From NCBI GenBank assembly GCA_030698465.1, contig JAUYJZ010000003.1:1-6042 (forward strand): DNA of 6,042 bases. The letters run 5' to 3'. This DNA is from a bacterium. Lineage in GTDB: Bacteria > Patescibacteriota > Minisyncoccia > Minisyncoccales > UBA10102. Of the stretch, positions 1-5,343 are shown in pieces. The notes beneath the pieces are model-generated. The model made no database searches. It saw only the letters and a program-made list of their open reading frames with translations, and was not told where the DNA came from. Both the position numbers and the translations under genes were made by a program. The number at the start of each line of letters is the position of its first letter. The first letter of the stretch is position 1.

Positions 1-112
1 AGTCGAAGACCCACTTTGATTCGTTGTGTTGTTTTATGCGTTTTACCAAATCATTGGTACATCCAACATACAACGACTGATCTGCGCACTCAACAATATA
101 CACAAAATGCAT
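1..112 (-). CDS. GIY-YIG nuclease domain protein (UPF0213-like), N-terminal part only
   Basis: Reading from an ATG at 112, 37 codons run off the left edge without a stop. The start MHFVYIVECADQSLYVGCTN matches the beginning of small single-domain GIY-YIG proteins. The GIY half is V4-Y5-I6 and the YIG half is Y15-V16-G17, followed by DLVKRIKQHN, which carries the expected catalytic Arg (R25) and His (H29). Full-length relatives are about 80-100 residues, so more than half of the gene lies outside the window. The start is well set: an in-frame TGA lies five codons upstream (125-127) with no other start codon between. No Shine-Dalgarno sequence is visible; an AT-rich stretch near 151-162 could hold a -10 box. 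The family's activity is metal-dependent DNA cleavage, but the cellular role of these short proteins is poorly known. It is downstream of dnaX and tRNA-Gln on the same strand, across 245 bp of repeat-rich DNA, so its promoter is probably separate. Confidence 0.8.
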   Translation of the reverse strand, partial: MHFVYIVECADQSLYVGCTNDLVKRIKQHNESKWVFD

Positions 113-120
113 AAGGGTAG

Positions 121-149
121 CGCTTCACTGCGTTTAGCGACTTCGTCGC
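121..149. repeat. Two small adjacent hairpin motifs upstream of the GIY-YIG gene
   Basis: At 137-149, GCGAC-TTC-GTCGC forms a perfect 5-bp stem with a 3-nt loop. At 121-132, CGC and GCG flank a 6-nt loop. Both lie 10-40 bp upstream of the GIY-YIG start and would fall in its leader if transcription begins near 150-160. No function can be assigned; they look like short palindromic repeat units of a kind that can be scattered in a genome. Confidence 0.4.
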
Positions 150-170
150 CTTTATAATATAGGGCAGAAT

Positions 171-250
171 GTCCTGAAGAATGAAGGGCCGAAGGCACTG
201 AAAATATAATTGTATTAGGCCCTTCGTCGTCCTTCGCTATCTCTCAGGAC
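171..250. repeat. Nested inverted repeats in the intergenic region
   Basis: The outer arms GTCCTGA (171-177) and TCAGGAC (244-250) enclose inner arms GAAGGGCC (183-190) and GGCCCTTC (218-225). The arms are nested, so one transcript from either strand could fold into a two-step hairpin with an AT-rich loop. There is no flanking T-run to make it a standard terminator. It may be a degenerate palindromic repeat or part of the 3' trailer of the dnaX-tRNA transcript. Confidence 0.45.
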
Positions 251-260
251 TCCTCAGGGA

Positions 261-355
261 CTTCGATTTTCTCAGTGTTGTTGATGGCGGTCGAAGATTC
301 CGAGCTTATGTGAGGAATCGCAGACACTGAGATTTGAACGAAGTGAAAATCGAAG
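261..355 (-). other. Long stepped hairpin directly 3' of tRNA-Gln (possible trailer or transcript-end structure)
   Basis: Three nested inverted repeats are present: CTTCGATTTTC (261-271) with GAAAATCGAAG (345-355), 11 bp and perfect; CTCAGTGT (271-278) with ACACTGAG (324-331); and GATTCC (296-301) with GGAATC (314-319). Base 271 can belong to only one of the first two stems at a time. About 24 pairs in total give an elongated stem with a 13-nt bulge and an internal loop. On the minus strand the 5' arm begins two bases after the tRNA discriminator. That position fits a 3' trailer that blocks exonucleases or marks the transcript end. No U-tract follows, so intrinsic termination is not supported. 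Confidence 0.5.
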
Positions 356-357
356 TG

Positions 358-428
358 CTGCGGGACATGGATTCGAACCATGATACTCGCCTCCAAAGGG
401 CGATGTCCTACCATTAGACGATCCCGCA
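358..428 (-). tRNA. tRNA-Gln (anticodon UUG)
   Basis: The 71-nt minus-strand sequence folds as a full cloverleaf. The acceptor stem is TGCGGGA with TCCCGCA (7 bp), the D arm is GTC/GAC around a TAATGGTAG loop, the anticodon stem is TCGCC/GGCGA around CTTTGGA, the variable loop has 4 nt, and the T arm is CATGG-TTCGAAT-CCATG. Loop positions 34-36 read TTG, so it decodes CAA and probably CAG. The weak U1-A72 pair and discriminator G73 are both typical of bacterial tRNA-Gln and argue against a tRNA-Pro reading of the TGG in the loop. Position 37 is G where A is more usual for tRNA-Gln. CCA is not encoded (CAC follows the discriminator), so it must be added after transcription. The mature 5' end lies 6 bp after the dnaX stop codon, so it is most likely cut out of the dnaX transcript by RNase P. 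Confidence 0.93.
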
Positions 429-434
429 TCGTTA

Positions 435-1538
435 TTATTCTTTCATTGTGCTGTCCACGATTGCCAATTCTAGGGGAAGCTGAATAATATCAGCATACCG
501 CATATCTTTCTCTGCCTGCATAAAATGCTTTAAAGCTTCGGTTAGGAATTTTCCTTCCATGTTCTTTGCTTGTTCTGCCAACTTTTCCTGCTGCTCTTTG
601 GTAAAACCTGGGCTAATGGATTCTAGGAGTTCTGCATTTAGCTTTAGAATCAAGACCCTTCTTAGGTACTCCACTAGATTCTTTGCAAACTCCTGGGGGT
701 CCATGCCTTTTTCTAGGTTTTGGTTGAGAAACTGAACAGTTTGTGATGTTTTCTTTGCAGAAAGCAGGTCCACAAATTCAGAAAGGATATGCACTTCTAC
801 AATTCCCAGGAGTTCTTGTATTGCCTTGGCATCAATATTCTTTGTTCCCTGGTGGAACGTGAGAACTCGATCAAGCAAAGACTCTGCATCTCTGAGGGAA
901 CCACCCGAATGTCCTGCCAAAACCTGAAGAGCCGATTTTTCAATTGTAGCCTTTTCTTTTGCGGCGATGTTTTCTAAGCGTGCAACAATTTCTGGAACCT
1001 GAAGTTTTCTGAAGTCAAACCTTTGGCATCGTGAAATAATAGTTGGTATCATGCGATGCACTTCCGTGGTGGCAAGCACAAAGATTGCATGAGAAGGGGG
1101 TTCTTCTAGCGTCTTTAGCAAGGCGTTGGCGGCTTCCTTGGTTAGTTGATGAGCCTCGTCCACAACAAACACCTTATACTTGAACTTGGTAGGGGCAAAG
1201 CGGATACCTTCTTTCAGATCCCGTATTTCATCAATTCCCCTGTTTGAGGCGGCATCAATCTCTATTAAATCCAATGCTCTCCCCTCTTGTATTTCTTTGC
1301 AGGAATCACATGTGTTGTCTGGTTCCCCTTCCTTTGGGTTTTTGCAGTTTACCGCTTTAGCCAGGATCCTTGCCATACTTGTTTTCCCAGAACCTCTGGG
1401 CCCGGAAAAGAGATAGGCATGGGAGATGAGATTTCCCCTCACTGCGTTTTTTAAGGTCTGAACCACATGATCTTGACCTACCACTTCGCGAAACGACTGG
1501 GGGCGATATTTTCGATAGAGCACAAGATTCGTAGCCAT
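435..1538 (-). CDS. dnaX: DNA polymerase III gamma-type subunit DnaX (clamp-loader ATPase)
   Basis: This AAA+ subunit of the clamp loader opens the sliding clamp and loads it on primed DNA at the replication fork. The 367-residue protein begins with the typical LYRKYRPQSFREVVGQ. It has Walker A GPRGSGKT (46-53), Walker B VVDEAH (125-130), the sensor-1 region LATTE (155-159), the SRC arginine-finger motif (169-171) and a sensor-2-like GSLRDAESLLD (213-223). The zinc module is C65-x8-D74-x2-C77-x2-C80, so Asp replaces the usual second Cys. The chain stops after the domain III collar, near residue 365. Domains IV and V, which in tau bind the helicase and the polymerase, are absent, so this is a gamma-like form only. 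No Shine-Dalgarno sequence precedes the ATG; an extended -10 lies 7 bp upstream, which predicts a leaderless mRNA. It diverges from cysS, with tRNA-Gln 6 bp downstream. The identification is secure. Confidence 0.97.
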   Translation of the reverse strand: MATNLVLYRKYRPQSFREVVGQDHVVQTLKNAVRGNLISHAYLFSGPRGSGKTSMARILAKAVNCKNPKEGEPDNTCDSCKEIQEGRALDLIEIDAASNRGIDEIRDLKEGIRFAPTKFKYKVFVVDEAHQLTKEAANALLKTLEEPPSHAIFVLATTEVHRMIPTIISRCQRFDFRKLQVPEIVARLENIAAKEKATIEKSALQVLAGHSGGSLRDAESLLDRVLTFHQGTKNIDAKAIQELLGIVEVHILSEFVDLLSAKKTSQTVQFLNQNLEKGMDPQEFAKNLVEYLRRVLILKLNAELLESISPGFTKEQQEKLAEQAKNMEGKFLTEALKHFMQAEKDMRYADIIQLPLELAIVDSTMKE

Positions 1539-1544
1539 GGGGCA

Positions 1545-1573
1545 ATATTAGCACAAAATGACGAGGTTTTCCA
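1545..1573 (-). promoter_or_regulatory. Predicted dnaX promoter, leaderless type
   Basis: On the minus strand, TGC-TAATAT forms an extended -10 (hexamer at 1545-1550, TG at 1552-1553), with TGGAAA (1568-1573) as a weak -35 at 17-bp spacing. Counting 7 bp past the -10 puts the transcription start on the A of the dnaX ATG (1538). The bases before the ATG (TTGCCCC) contain no Shine-Dalgarno sequence. This agrees with leaderless translation. Confidence 0.55.
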
Positions 1574-1586
1574 GCTGTGGTACAAT
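1558..1586 (+). promoter_or_regulatory. Predicted cysS promoter, near-leaderless
   Basis: TGG-TACAAT is an extended -10 (hexamer 1581-1586, five of six consensus bases), with ATGACG (1558-1563, four of six) as -35 at exactly 17 bp. The expected start near 1593 lies about 3 nt before the ATG at 1596, leaving no room for a ribosome binding site. The site overlaps the divergent dnaX promoter, so polymerase binding at the two should be mutually exclusive. Confidence 0.65.
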
Positions 1587-1595
1587 GAGTCAATC

Positions 1596-3014
1596 ATGCT
1601 CAAGCTCTACAACACGCTTTCCCGCAAGAAAGAGAGCATAAAATCAAAGCCTGGAAAGAAGCTCCGACTTTTCGTGTGCGGGCCTACCGTGTATGACTAT
1701 TCTCATCTCGGCCACGCCAGAACATACATTGCTTTTGACGCTTTTGTGACGTTCTTGAGATCTCAAGGATACAGGGTGGATTATTTGCAAAATATTACCG
1801 ATATTGATGACAAGATTATCAGACGGGCAAAAGAAAAAAACCTCCCGCCAAAATCCATAGCAAGAATGTTTGAGAAAGAGTACTTAAAAGACATGAAGTC
1901 CTTGGGTATTTCCAGTGTAAACAAGTATGCCAGGGCAACCGATCATATTCCAGAAATCATCTCCCAGATAAAGCGCCTGCTTAAAAAGAAGTATGCCTAT
2001 GAAGTAGAGGGAGACGGCATCTACTACGATATTTCAAGATTCAAGGAATACGGCAAACTTTCCCGCCGCACCACGTTACAAGCTGAAGATGCGGTATCCC
2101 GCATTGACGAATCAATTAAAAAGCGAAACAAGGGGGACTTTGCCTTGTGGAAGCTTGCCCAGCACCGAACCACAGTTTCTGGTGCTGGGTTCTCAGAACC
2201 ATCTTGGAACAGCCCCTGGGGGAAAGGACGTCCTGGCTGGCACATTGAGGATACCGCCATAACCGAGAAACGCTTTGGGGCTCAGTACGAGCTGCACGGA
2301 GGAGCCAAAGACTTAATCTTTCCTCACCACGAAGCAGAAATAGCCCAGATGGAGGCTATTTCTGGGAAGAAACCCATGGCGCGCCACTGGATGCATACAG
2401 GGTTTTTGACCGTGAATAAGGGGAAGATGTCTAAATCCCTGGGCAATTTTGTTACCGTGCAGAATTTTCTTGATGCACACTCTCCCAGAATTTTACGACT
2501 TTTGGTACTTAAAGCTCACTATCGATCCCCTATTGATTATTCAGAGAACCTGCTTTTGCAGATAGAACAGGAACTGCAACGTATTGATGAGTTTATTAAT
2601 AAAATCCGAAATCCGAAATCCGAAATCCGAAACAAACCTGAATTCCAAATTTCCAAATTCAAAACTCAATTCAAAGCCGCTCTCGAAGATGATTTTAATA
2701 CCCCAAAGGCAATCGCTGTTGTGTTTGATATAATAACCAAGGGAAATATACTCTTGGCAAAAGGCAATTTGTCTAAAACAGACTCAAAAACAATTCTTAA
2801 CTTTTTGAAAGAAGTAGATGAAATATTTGGATTTATCTTTTCTAAAGAAAAAAAGACCGTTATTCCTTTGAATATTCTGAATCTCCTGGATGAACGAGAG
2901 AAATATCGGAAAGAAGCACAATGGCAAAAAGCAGATACTATTCGAAAGAAACTTTTGGGCCAGGGGTGGCAGATAGATGATACCTCTCAGGGGCCGAAAC
3001 TAAAGAGAATATAA
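1596..3014 (+). CDS. cysS: Cysteinyl-tRNA synthetase (CysRS)
   Basis: This class I synthetase charges tRNA-Cys with cysteine using ATP in the cytoplasm. The start at 1596 gives 472 residues beginning MLKLYNTLSRKKE, the family's usual start; longer reading would enter the opposite dnaX gene. Features in order: FVCGPTVYD with zinc ligand C28; the HIGH-type motif HLGH (37-40); GWHIEDTAI (215-222), where D219 stands at the position of the zinc ligand Cys209 of E. coli; PHHEAEIAQ with ligands H244 and E248; KMSKS (277-281); then the helical C-terminal region with LEDDFNTPKA (363-372). Residues 336-359 are encoded by a tandem heptamer and an AT-rich repeat, in a loop where the family varies. No Shine-Dalgarno sequence is present; the promoter lies directly against the start. 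Its end abuts a hairpin shared with the convergent gene. The identification is secure; the zinc site change is unusual. Confidence 0.96.
   Translation: MLKLYNTLSRKKESIKSKPGKKLRLFVCGPTVYDYSHLGHARTYIAFDAFVTFLRSQGYRVDYLQNITDIDDKIIRRAKEKNLPPKSIARMFEKEYLKDMKSLGISSVNKYARATDHIPEIISQIKRLLKKKYAYEVEGDGIYYDISRFKEYGKLSRRTTLQAEDAVSRIDESIKKRNKGDFALWKLAQHRTTVSGAGFSEPSWNSPWGKGRPGWHIEDTAITEKRFGAQYELHGGAKDLIFPHHEAEIAQMEAISGKKPMARHWMHTGFLTVNKGKMSKSLGNFVTVQNFLDAHSPRILRLLVLKAHYRSPIDYSENLLLQIEQELQRIDEFINKIRNPKSEIRNKPEFQISKFKTQFKAALEDDFNTPKAIAVVFDIITKGNILLAKGNLSKTDSKTILNFLKEVDEIFGFIFSKEKKTVIPLNILNLLDEREKYRKEAQWQKADTIRKKLLGQGWQIDDTSQGPKLKRI
2602..2664 (+). repeat. AAATCCG tandem repeat plus AT-rich tail inside cysS
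   Basis: AAATCCG occurs four times without error at 2602-2629. It is followed by AAACAAACCTG and then by AATTCC-AAATTTCC-AAATTC-AAAA (2641-2664). The 7-bp unit has a 21-bp (7-residue) protein period, and the stretch encodes KIRNPKSEIRN and then a polar, Lys/Phe/Gln-rich run without breaking the frame. The composition differs sharply from the coding DNA around it. It looks like a dispersed simple repeat that entered a permissive loop of CysRS. Confidence 0.85.
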
Positions 3015-3049
3015 AAGGCGCCTTCTCTCTCCCTTAAGAAGGCGCCTTT
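3014..3049. terminator. Shared hairpin between convergent genes, probable bidirectional terminator
   Basis: A perfect 13-bp stem pairs AAAGGCGCCTTCT (3014-3026) with AGAAGGCGCCTTT (3037-3049) around a 10-nt loop. The left arm starts on the last base of the cysS stop codon. The right arm is inside the last codons of the minus-strand gene, where it encodes PKAPS, and that gene's stop (3034-3036) lies in the loop. On the minus strand the stem is followed by TATATTCTCTTT, moderately T-rich; on the plus strand GGTATTTGGG is a weak T-tract. Termination should therefore be better for the minus-strand gene. Confidence 0.75.
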
Positions 3050-3822
3050 GGTATTTGGGCAATCTGGAGGATTTCTCCGCATGTCCTTTCTCGGGTTTTC
3101 CCAATTCCATGTACCCTGCGTATCTTTCCGGTCTCCATGAGTTCTAGGAGTTGAGAGTATGTTGTGATTCTCTCTTGGGAAAGGATTCCCCGCAGAGCAG
3201 TGAGGGTTGCTTGAGGGATGTTGCGCTTTGTGCGGGTCTTCAGCAACTCGTCGATTGCGTCTTGGAGTAGTTGGGCTTCTGCACGGGCACTCAGGATAGG
3301 AGAAGGATTCCCCATGTTTAAGCGTTTTCTGAGGTCTGCGTTTTCTATCCTAAGTTCGTTGTTCTCCACAAGAATTTCATGGAGTTTTTCAAGTCCTTTT
3401 TCTATCTCAGCTACTCTCCAGGGAGAAGGTGCAAAGAAGCACGAAAGACGTTTCTTTTGGGTGTGCCGGAGGTGAAACAGAGCGTTTTCCACCAGGCGCT
3501 TTGCGGTCTTGCCCGCGCCTCCCAGCTCTCGATCAATGGCTGAAAAACTCCTAGGAGCTGAATCATTAAGCCCAAAGAATTGCTCAACTGCAAATTTGAG
3601 CCGAGCCCAGGGCTGGGAATCGTTTCTCCCTTTTGTATGCCGCAGGCTTTCCAAAACCTCGTTCAGTACGTCTTTGAGCGAGACTGCAGTCCCCTCCTCA
3701 ACAATGAAAGAGTAGACAAGTGCCTCAGACTCCGGTTGCACCGGGAGTGGAAGAGCCCTGGGAAATGCAAAGAAGATTTCCCACAGGAGTCCTTCATATC
3801 CAGTCCGCCATTGCTTTGCCAT
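3034..3822 (-). CDS. Unnamed protein: sigma-70 region-4-like HTH, coiled coil and RpoA-CTD-like HhH
   Basis: I do not know a name for this 262-residue protein. Residues 83-120, from FGLNDSAPRSFSAIDREL to ENALFHLRH, line up along their length with sigma-70 region 4 (compare RFGI...TLEEVGKQF...AKALRKLRH in E. coli). The recognition-helix residues are different, with A103-G104-K105-T106-A107-K108-R109 in place of TRERIRQ, so -35 recognition is not expected. Residues 137-168 form a heptad-like helix rich in Glu and Leu, probably a coiled coil. Residues 203-256, with the pattern ITTYSQLLELME followed by VHGIGKTRERTCGEIL, resemble the RNA polymerase alpha C-terminal domain, a helix-hairpin-helix fold. 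Sigma regions 2 and 3 are absent, so it is not a normal sigma factor. A DNA-binding regulator or RNA polymerase accessory factor is inferred. Unlike its neighbours it has a strong Shine-Dalgarno site and a consensus -35. It diverges from dnaB. Confidence 0.75.
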   Translation of the reverse strand: MAKQWRTGYEGLLWEIFFAFPRALPLPVQPESEALVYSFIVEEGTAVSLKDVLNEVLESLRHTKGRNDSQPWARLKFAVEQFFGLNDSAPRSFSAIDRELGGAGKTAKRLVENALFHLRHTQKKRLSCFFAPSPWRVAEIEKGLEKLHEILVENNELRIENADLRKRLNMGNPSPILSARAEAQLLQDAIDELLKTRTKRNIPQATLTALRGILSQERITTYSQLLELMETGKIRRVHGIGKTRERTCGEILQIAQIPKAPS

Positions 3823-3826
3823 TTTT

Positions 3827-3832
3827 CCTCCT
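3827..3832 (-). promoter_or_regulatory. Strong Shine-Dalgarno site of the sigma-region-4-like gene
   Basis: AGGAGG, within AAAAGGAGGAAAA, ends 4 nt before the ATG at 3822 and fixes that start. It is the only clear ribosome binding site in the window; dnaX, cysS and dnaB show none. Confidence 0.85.
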
Positions 3833-3856
3833 TTTGCTTGAGAACGATCTTTTCAT

Positions 3857-3885
3857 ACCATACTAGATATTCTGCTATTTGTCAA
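3857..3885 (-). promoter_or_regulatory. Predicted promoter of the sigma-region-4-like gene
   Basis: A perfect TTGACA -35 (3880-3885) and TATGGT -10 (3857-3862) are separated by exactly 17 bp on the minus strand. The expected start near 3850 gives a leader of about 28 nt that contains the Shine-Dalgarno site, a conventional arrangement. Confidence 0.75.
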
Positions 3886-3913
3886 ATCATGTTTGGCTGA
3901 GTATTCTATTGTC

Positions 3914-3942
3914 TTGCAAAGAGATTTTCAACCAGCTATGAT
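3914..3942 (+). promoter_or_regulatory. Predicted dnaB promoter, leaderless type
   Basis: TTGCAA (3914-3919) and TATGAT (3937-3942) are spaced by 17 bp. Seven bases past the -10 is the A of the dnaB ATG (3949), so the transcript should begin at the start codon. No Shine-Dalgarno sequence is present. The two divergent -35 boxes of this intergenic region are 28 bp apart, so polymerases at the two promoters would probably interfere. Confidence 0.7.
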
Positions 3943-3948
3943 GTTTCT

Positions 3949-5340
3949 ATGGCACAAGAGCAAAACCCATCTCCAGATAAACTTCCCCCCCAGTCAATTG
4001 AGGCCGAAACCTCTTTATTGGGAAGTTTGATGATGGACAAGGATGCTATCTTGAGGGTCGGCGACTTTCTGGAAAGCAGAGACTTCTATAAAAAAATCCA
4101 CCAGTCAATCTATCTTGCAATACAAGAGCTCTTTGAAAAAGGAGATCCCATTGACGTTCTTTCTGTTGCCTCGCGCCTCAAAGAAAAGGGGCAGTTAGAG
4201 GAAATCGGCGGAAACGCCTATTTAACAGAACTCATTAACTCTGTTCCTACTGCCTCGCATGTGATGGCATACGCAAAGATCGTGCAGAAAAAGAGGATTC
4301 TGCGTGACTTAATCTCTGTCTCATATGAAATAGGGGCCATGGGATATCAAGAGTCAGAGGACACCGACCTGCTTTTAGACAAGGCGGAATCCTCCATATT
4401 TGCCATAGCTCAAAAATCGCTATCCCAGAACTTCACCAAGGTAAAAGACAGCCTGGAAGAGGCCTTTGAGAGAATAGACATGCTCTCAAAGCACGAAAAG
4501 GGAACGAGAGGGGTTCCTACGGGGTTTGCAGATCTAGATAACATCCTTTCGGGGCTTCAAAATTCAGACCTTGTTATTCTGGCTGCCAGGCCCAGCATTG
4601 GCAAGAGCGCGCTTGCTGCCGATATTGCTAGAAGGGTGGCGATTCAACATAACATTCCGGTAGGAATATTCAGCTTGGAAATGTCCAAGGACCAGGTTAT
4701 AGACCGTTTGCTTGCCTCTCAAGCTGGGGTTGACCTTTGGAAGCTGAGAACTGGAAAACTCTCCTCACAGGGAGATGATAACGATTTTGCAAGAATACAG
4801 GAAGCAATGGGAGTGCTTTCTGAAGCTCCTCTCTATATTGAAGACAGCTCTATGCAGAACATCTTGAAAATGCGGGCTATGGCAAGAAGATTGCAGGCAA
4901 ATCAAGGGTTAGGTCTTCTCATTATCGACTATCTTCAGCTCGTTGAACCGAGAAACCCCCAGGTAAACGAAGTTCAGCAGATGACGGAAATCTCCCGTTC
5001 TCTCAAGGGTTTGGCCAGGGAGCTTAATGTTCCGGTACTTGCCTTGTCCCAGCTCTCCCGGGCAGTGGAACAGAGAACTCCTCAGCGCCCCCGCCTATCT
5101 GACCTTCGTCAGAGTGGAAGTATTGAGCAGGACGCGGATGTGGTCTTGTTTATTTACCGGGAAGACAAGTATCGAGCAGACCCAACCAACCAGGGGATAG
5201 CTGAAATTATTATTGCAAAGCACAGAAATGGCCCGGTAGGTTCTGTGAAGCTCTACTTTAACGAGAGAACTGTGAGTTTTACAGACTTGGCAAAAGAAGA
5301 CCTGGAATACCAAGCAAGCGCAGAAGAGATTTCTTTTTAA
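3949..5340 (+). CDS. dnaB: Replicative DNA helicase DnaB
   Basis: This hexameric 5'-3' helicase unwinds DNA ahead of the replisome and recruits primase. At 463 residues it has normal length and no intein. The N-terminal domain (about 13-115) opens with PPQSIEAETSLLGSLMMD, typical of the family. A linker (about 155-188) leads to the RecA-like domain, which starts at GVPTGFADLDNILSGLQ. Walker A is ARPSIGKSAL (213-222), with Ser in place of the more common Thr after the Lys. Walker B is LLIIDYLQ (323-330) with D327. The conserved SQLSRAVEQR (367-376), LRQSGSIEQDADVV (386-399) and KHRNGPVG (424-431) complete the helicase core. The ATG at 3949 is preceded by a -10 box and no Shine-Dalgarno site, so a leaderless mRNA is predicted. 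recR follows on the same strand after 144 bp of structured leader; read-through into recR is possible because no standard terminator is seen between them. Confidence 0.98.
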   Translation: MAQEQNPSPDKLPPQSIEAETSLLGSLMMDKDAILRVGDFLESRDFYKKIHQSIYLAIQELFEKGDPIDVLSVASRLKEKGQLEEIGGNAYLTELINSVPTASHVMAYAKIVQKKRILRDLISVSYEIGAMGYQESEDTDLLLDKAESSIFAIAQKSLSQNFTKVKDSLEEAFERIDMLSKHEKGTRGVPTGFADLDNILSGLQNSDLVILAARPSIGKSALAADIARRVAIQHNIPVGIFSLEMSKDQVIDRLLASQAGVDLWKLRTGKLSSQGDDNDFARIQEAMGVLSEAPLYIEDSSMQNILKMRAMARRLQANQGLGLLIIDYLQLVEPRNPQVNEVQQMTEISRSLKGLARELNVPVLALSQLSRAVEQRTPQRPRLSDLRQSGSIEQDADVVLFIYREDKYRADPTNQGIAEIIIAKHRNGPVGSVKLYFNERTVSFTDLAKEDLEYQASAEEISF

Positions 5341-5343
5341 CGA

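Noticed and set aside
358..428. The tRNA as tRNA-Pro(UGG)
   Set aside because: With perfect 5-bp anticodon stems the loop CTTTGGA places TTG at 34-36; U1-A72 and G73 also fit Gln.
244..429. A 61-codon minus-strand reading frame across the tRNA-Gln region
   Set aside because: It covers the whole tRNA gene and the hairpin trailer and has no recognisable protein features.
435..700. Programmed frameshift in dnaX to give gamma and tau forms
   Set aside because: The tRNA follows the stop after 6 bp, so no tau-domain coding sequence exists downstream for a frameshift to reach.
1467..1595. A 43-codon upstream extension of cysS
   Set aside because: It lies mostly inside the opposite-strand dnaX gene, the known CysRS N-terminus fits the ATG at 1596, and a promoter with its start near 1593 excludes it.
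2602..2664. Tandem repeats as a CRISPR array
   Set aside because: The units are 7 bp with no spacers, and they sit inside an intact gene.
3218..3900. Several plus- and minus-strand frames of 60-106 codons overlapping the sigma-region-4-like gene
   Set aside because: They are out-of-frame shadows without family features; the 262-codon frame has a promoter, a Shine-Dalgarno site and domain matches.
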